Translations under genes and position numbers: made by a program
Notes under the pieces: model-generated
What the model saw: the letters and a program-made list of their open reading frames with translations, nothing else
Told to the model about the DNA's origin: nothing
Databases searched by the model: none
Source of the DNA: an uncultured Geobacter sp.
GTDB lineage: Bacteria; Desulfobacterota; Desulfuromonadia; Geobacterales; CAIOGM01
Direction of reading: 5' to 3'
Assembly: GCA_903857795.1 (NCBI GenBank)
Contig: CAIOGM010000140.1
Coordinates: 25,780-89,779, forward strand
DNA length: 64,000 nucleotides
In this document: piece after piece, positions 59,872 through 64,000 of the stretch
Layout: every line of letters begins with the position of its first letter
How positions within the stretch are numbered: position 1 is the stretch's first letter

Positions 59872-61080
59872 TTATCCGACAGTGCCGGCAATCTTGAAGA
59901 CCGGCAGGTACATGGTGATGATGATCGCCCCGATGACCAGCCCCATGACGATCATGATGGCCGGCTCGATAGCCGTGGCGAGGACCCCGAGACGCTCCTC
60001 AAGCTCCTCTTCAAAATACTCCGAGATCTCCACCAGCATCTCCTCCAGAGAGCCGATGGTCTCCCCTACCCCCAGCATCCTGATGGCCAGGGGGGGCATG
60101 AGATGTTCCCCCTCCAGCGCCACGGAGAGCCGGGTTCCCTCCTCCACTCTGGTCACCGCGGTCAGCAGCTTCCGTTCCAGGATGACGTTGTTAAGGGTCC
60201 CCACCACCATCTTCAGTGACTCCACGATGGGGATGCCGCTGCCGATGACCGTGGCCAGGGTTCGGGTGAAACTCGTCAGGGAGTATTTGCGCCACATCTC
60301 CCCTACCACGGGGATTTTCAACTTGTAGGAGTCCATGACGTAACGGCCCCGGTCGGTGACCGCCCATCTCTTGAAGAGCGTCATACCGCCGAAGCCCAGC
60401 GCCACGAAGAGGAGGAAAAACCGACGCAGAAACCCGGTGAAGGTGATGAGCATCTGGGTCGGAACCGGCAGCTGGGAACCGGCATCGGCATAAACCTGGC
60501 TGAAGGTGGGGACCACATAGACCAGCAGCACCGTAATGGCAAGGGTCGCGACGGTGACGAGAATCCCGGGATAGACCAGGGCGGCGATGAGCTTCTTCTT
60601 CATCACCTCGGATTTTTTCAGGTAGAGGTTGAACCGCTTGATCGTCAGAGGGAGATCGCCGGTCCGCTCACCGGCCATGATGGAAGCAACGTACAGTTGC
60701 GGGAAGGCCCGGGGGAACTTCTGCAGCGCCTCGGAGAGAGAACGTCCCCCCGTAATATCTTCGCGAACATCCTTCAGGATATCGGCCAGCCGCCCCGAGT
60801 CGGTCCGCTCAAGGATCGTATCCAGAGACTGGATGATCGGCAAACCGGCCTTGAGCAGCACCAGGAGTTCCTGATTGAGAGTGATGAGCTCCTTGTTGCC
60901 GACCCGGTTGCGGGCGCTGCCCTTGTCCCAGAGGAACTGAAACGGTCTCTTCTTGACCCCGAAAACAAAAAAGCCCTGATCCACAAGGCTCTGCCTCAGC
61001 ATCTCCGGATTGGCCGCCTCAAACTCCTTCTCGATTATACGGCCGTCGGCAGAGCCGAGCTTACAGGTAAATATCGGCAT
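59872..61080 (-). CDS. Type II secretion F family protein (GspF/PilC)
   Basis: MPIFTCKLGSADGRIIEKEFEAANPEMLRQSLVDQGF; three TM segments typical of GspF. Confidence 0.94.
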   Translation of the reverse strand: MPIFTCKLGSADGRIIEKEFEAANPEMLRQSLVDQGFFVFGVKKRPFQFLWDKGSARNRVGNKELITLNQELLVLLKAGLPIIQSLDTILERTDSGRLADILKDVREDITGGRSLSEALQKFPRAFPQLYVASIMAGERTGDLPLTIKRFNLYLKKSEVMKKKLIAALVYPGILVTVATLAITVLLVYVVPTFSQVYADAGSQLPVPTQMLITFTGFLRRFFLLFVALGFGGMTLFKRWAVTDRGRYVMDSYKLKIPVVGEMWRKYSLTSFTRTLATVIGSGIPIVESLKMVVGTLNNVILERKLLTAVTRVEEGTRLSVALEGEHLMPPLAIRMLGVGETIGSLEEMLVEISEYFEEELEERLGVLATAIEPAIMIVMGLVIGAIIITMYLPVFKIAGTVG

Positions 61081-61205
61081 AACGTCCGTTTTGTACCACA
61101 GTTCCTCGTAAATTCAAACCAAAAACCACAGGAGGAAGCCTGTGGTCTGCACGGGTAAACCGTTGGATTCAGACAGATGACCGTCGACGGCGCCGCAGCT
61201 GCGGG

Positions 61206-61391
61206 TCACGCCTTGAGCATTCCCACGGCCCAGAGAAGATAGCAGAAGAGGAGCGGCGCCCCCCATCTTACCGCGGAGGTGGCGCGAAAACTCCCTCTGT
61301 GGGGAAATACCGTAAGGATGAAGCCGGCGCTCCCCGCCAGCCACCCCCAGAAACCGACCTGGGCGACAACGCTCCAGAAGAGAGGGGTCAT
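61206..61391 (-). CDS. Small hydrophobic protein
   Basis: 61 aa; start overlaps the stop of the glycosyltransferase. Confidence 0.6.
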   Translation of the reverse strand: MTPLFWSVVAQVGFWGWLAGSAGFILTVFPHRGSFRATSAVRWGAPLLFCYLLWAVGMLKA

Positions 61392-62125
61392 GATCTCCTC
61401 CCGCCAAAACCGGGAAGAGCACGGAGCAGGGTACCGAGTTTCAGTTTCCAGACCATGATGATTGCCTCCCGCACAATCCGTTTGGACATCTTGGAGCTGC
61501 CGGCATGACGGTCGATGAAGATAATCGGCGCCTCCCCCAGGCGGAAGCCATGCTCCATGCAGCGATAGTTCATCTCGATCTGGAACGAGTAGCCGTCGGA
61601 GCGGACCGACTCAAGATCGATCGCCTCCAGCACGGAGCGGCGGAAACATTTAAACCCGCTGGTACAGTCATGCAGCTCAAGGCCGGTGATGATCCGGGTA
61701 TAGACACTGGCGCAGTAGCTGAGGATCAGGCGCCGAATCGGCCAGTTGACCACGCTGACGCCGTTCAGGTACCGCGACCCGATGACCACATCGTACTCGC
61801 CCATCTTCTGAAAAAAAAGCGGGAGGGTCGCCGGATCGTGAGAGAAGTCCGCATCCATCTCAACCACGTACTCAACCCCTTGCGCCAGGGCATACCTGAA
61901 ACCCTCCCGGTACGCCGAGCCGAGGCCGAGCTTGCCGCTTCGGTGCAGGACGTGTATCCGGTCATCGGCGGCCGCCATACTGTCGACCAGAGCGCCGGTG
62001 CCATCGGGCGAGTTATCGTCGACGACGAGGACCCGTATCCCCGGCTCCTGGCGCAGGATCTCGGGAATCAGCCGCCCGATATTGTCGCGCTCGTTGTAAG
62101 TGGGAATGACGATCATGGCGGTCAT
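61388..62125 (-). CDS. Polyprenol monophosphomannose synthase-like glycosyltransferase (GT2)
   Basis: MTAMIVIPTYNERDNIGRLIPEIL; VLVVDDNSPDGTGALVDSM; VVEMDADFSHDPATLP. Confidence 0.93.
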   Translation of the reverse strand: MTAMIVIPTYNERDNIGRLIPEILRQEPGIRVLVVDDNSPDGTGALVDSMAAADDRIHVLHRSGKLGLGSAYREGFRYALAQGVEYVVEMDADFSHDPATLPLFFQKMGEYDVVIGSRYLNGVSVVNWPIRRLILSYCASVYTRIITGLELHDCTSGFKCFRRSVLEAIDLESVRSDGYSFQIEMNYRCMEHGFRLGEAPIIFIDRHAGSSKMSKRIVREAIIMVWKLKLGTLLRALPGFGGRRS

Positions 62126-62377
62126 GGGGAAACTCCAACGGAGAACAGACTCATTTCTGATATACAAAAGGTCGTCAGGGAGATATTCATGTCCCAAAGA
62201 GGGATGAGAGGAGCGGTCGACAGGCTTCCACGCGAAAATATACGATAGGGAGTGGTCAAGTCAAGGCAAACCGCATTAAGATACCAAGAATGAACGGGAC
62301 AGGCAGGATAAAACCATCTAATCTAAATGTGCTATTTTTAAGAATTATCCCACGTTGCTTTCAGGATGGCATTAAAC

Positions 62378-62433
62378 CACCCCCCACCCCGGCCCTCTCA
62401 CACTGAGAGGAGAGGGAGGATTAGTGGGGGGTG
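62378..62433. repeat. Intergenic inverted repeat
   Basis: CACCCCCCACCCCGGCCCTCTC...GAGAGGAGAGGG...GTGGGGGGTG. Confidence 0.6.
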
Positions 62434-62724
62434 TTCTTGGGATTGATAAATTCGCGGTTGCCACAACTGCATTGTTCAGGGTGTAGCAGTTTGACATCGG
62501 TGGGGGTGTCGACATCCAGGGTCACTGGACAGTCGCCGACGGCGTTGCTGCAGTGCTGGTCCAGCCGAAAAAAAGCAAACCGAAGGCTTCCGACGCTCTC
62601 AGGGTCAGAAAGGTATTATTCGGGAACAGGTGCCGGAAGCGCAACTGAAGGTGACCTCGGGGGTGAGACATTGATGGTACCGGCGCCGCTGCCTGGCGTT
62701 TGGAGATACTTATGGCAAAAACAA

Positions 62725-62768
62725 AAACGCCGCTCCCCGGTTGATTCAGACCGGAACAGCGGCGTACA
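62725..62768 (-). terminator. Terminator downstream of the Rpn-like gene
   Basis: Reverse strand CGCCGCTGTTCCGGTCTGAATCAACCGGGGAGCGGCGTTTTTGTTTTTG. Confidence 0.75.
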
Positions 62769-62933
62769 GTTCTATGCAAATATTTTCGTTCACTTCGACA
62801 ACCCCTCTATCCCTTTCCCTCCCTTCGAGAGTCGTGGATGGTAGCTTTGCGACACACGGTTGCCCGTGCTGTGCCTTTTCGATGAAGCTAAAAATTAACA
62901 CTAATATTTCAAAACATCAAGAAATTTTCAAAT

Positions 62934-63797
62934 TTATTCGGCCTCATCCCGGCTCAGTCCGGTGATCGCCATGATCTCCTCAACAGAATACCCTTTGCCC
63001 TTCATCGTCCGGGCCACCTCCATAGTTCGCTGCGCAACCCCCTTCTCAATTCCCTTTTCATGCCCCTCTAGCCATGAACTCTTTATCGAGCTCTCCGCCG
63101 AACGCCGATCCTCGAGATACCGTTCATAGTTATCCCGCTCTTCTTCCGGCAGCTTCATGATATCAAGCTCTTCTGCCGCCTTCCGAAGACCGCGGGCGCT
63201 GAACTCCTGGCGGATCTCCGAGTTCTTCAGAAAATAGACCCACTCATCCAGGGTGTCATGAGCGTGGTCGTCAAATTCGTTGACCTTCAGGATGTAGTAT
63301 TCAGGATAGATGTCAGCTACCAGCGCCAATTCCGGCAGGTTTCTCTTCTGCGTCAACGACAGGCGCAGCAGGTCGTTCTTGTGAATACCTTTGAACTCGG
63401 TATTCCCTTTGTAAACATAGTCTTCGCCCTGCCCCAGATCAAAGTAGACGATATTGATGGAGATTACCTTCCGAACCTGACGATACTCAAATCCGGCCGA
63501 CATATGATCGGTGATCAGCTTACTGACCCCGTAGAGCATTCGGTGAAAGTGGTCGTATTGCCCTTCAACCTGAAGTTCGATCAGCAGCAGTTCGCCGCCG
63601 TCCGCCTCCGCCAGCAGATCCACTCGATTGTATTTGTCATCGGTTGACTGCTTATTGCTTTCGCTCTCCAGGAGTTGCACGATTCGGATATCCCGACGGA
63701 TAAGTTCAGAGAAGAACCCCTCAAGAATTTCGAAGTTGGCCTTGTTTCTCAAAAGTTTTTTCAGCGCCCAGTCGAATCTGACCAGTCTGTGCGTCAT
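62934..63797 (-). CDS. Rpn family / PD-(D/E)XK nuclease family protein
   Basis: RFDWALKKLLRNKANFEILEGFFSELIRRDI; nuclease core DLLAE...LLIELQVEGQYDHFHRMLYGVSKLI. Confidence 0.92.
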   Translation of the reverse strand: MTHRLVRFDWALKKLLRNKANFEILEGFFSELIRRDIRIVQLLESESNKQSTDDKYNRVDLLAEADGGELLLIELQVEGQYDHFHRMLYGVSKLITDHMSAGFEYRQVRKVISINIVYFDLGQGEDYVYKGNTEFKGIHKNDLLRLSLTQKRNLPELALVADIYPEYYILKVNEFDDHAHDTLDEWVYFLKNSEIRQEFSARGLRKAAEELDIMKLPEEERDNYERYLEDRRSAESSIKSSWLEGHEKGIEKGVAQRTMEVARTMKGKGYSVEEIMAITGLSRDEAE

Positions 63798-64000
63798 GTC
63801 TCTACCTCATCGTAAAAAGCCCCGAAATTTCGGATTACTCGTCGGTAGGAGATTATCATGATTTCACCTTTCTGGAAATACGTCAACTACTCCCGGTTAG
63901 TTTTCGATAATCAGTACTAAACGCATCGGCTTACCCATTTGGGGTACTCAAGCGGGCGAACAGGAGCACATCACGCAGGCTTTCGATGATTTTTAATCAC

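Overview
The window looks like a chromosomal segment of a Geobacter-like deltaproteobacterium (Desulfuromonadota); this is inferred from gene content and high GC. It is mostly dense conserved operons. From left to right: a lipoprotein-export-like ABC transporter; a CheV-like protein; a membrane PAS/DnaQ-exonuclease fusion; a regulatory PTS/RpoN/Lpt/KDO cluster (ptsI-ptsH-EIIA-rapZ-hprK-hpf-rpoN-lptBAC-kdsD-kdsA-pyrG-kdsB); tRNA-His with a decayed tyrosine integrase; a frameshifted histone-deacetylase-family gene; a periplasmic-type carbonic anhydrase; PEP-CTERM genes; glgA; a 12-heme c-type cytochrome; greB; trmFO; a toxin-antitoxin pair; ctpA/envC/ftsX/ftsE; and a type II secretion/type IV pilus-like operon with a cohesin-tailed secretin. 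The observations most worth following up are: (1) a sigma-54 promoter with two near-identical palindromic upstream sites 34 bp apart before a PEP-CTERM gene; (2) long poly-G tracts (G10-G12) in four coding regions, two of which break the frame (HDAC family, ctpA signal anchor); (3) a toxin-antitoxin cassette lying between two copies of the ctpA 3' end; (4) a duplicated ftsE start region flanking a heptamer array and a tandem REP-like unit; and (5) inverted arrays of 6-7 bp units in intergenic and intercistronic gaps. No CRISPR array, rRNA or complete insertion sequence was found. All product names come from reading translated motifs; no database search was run.
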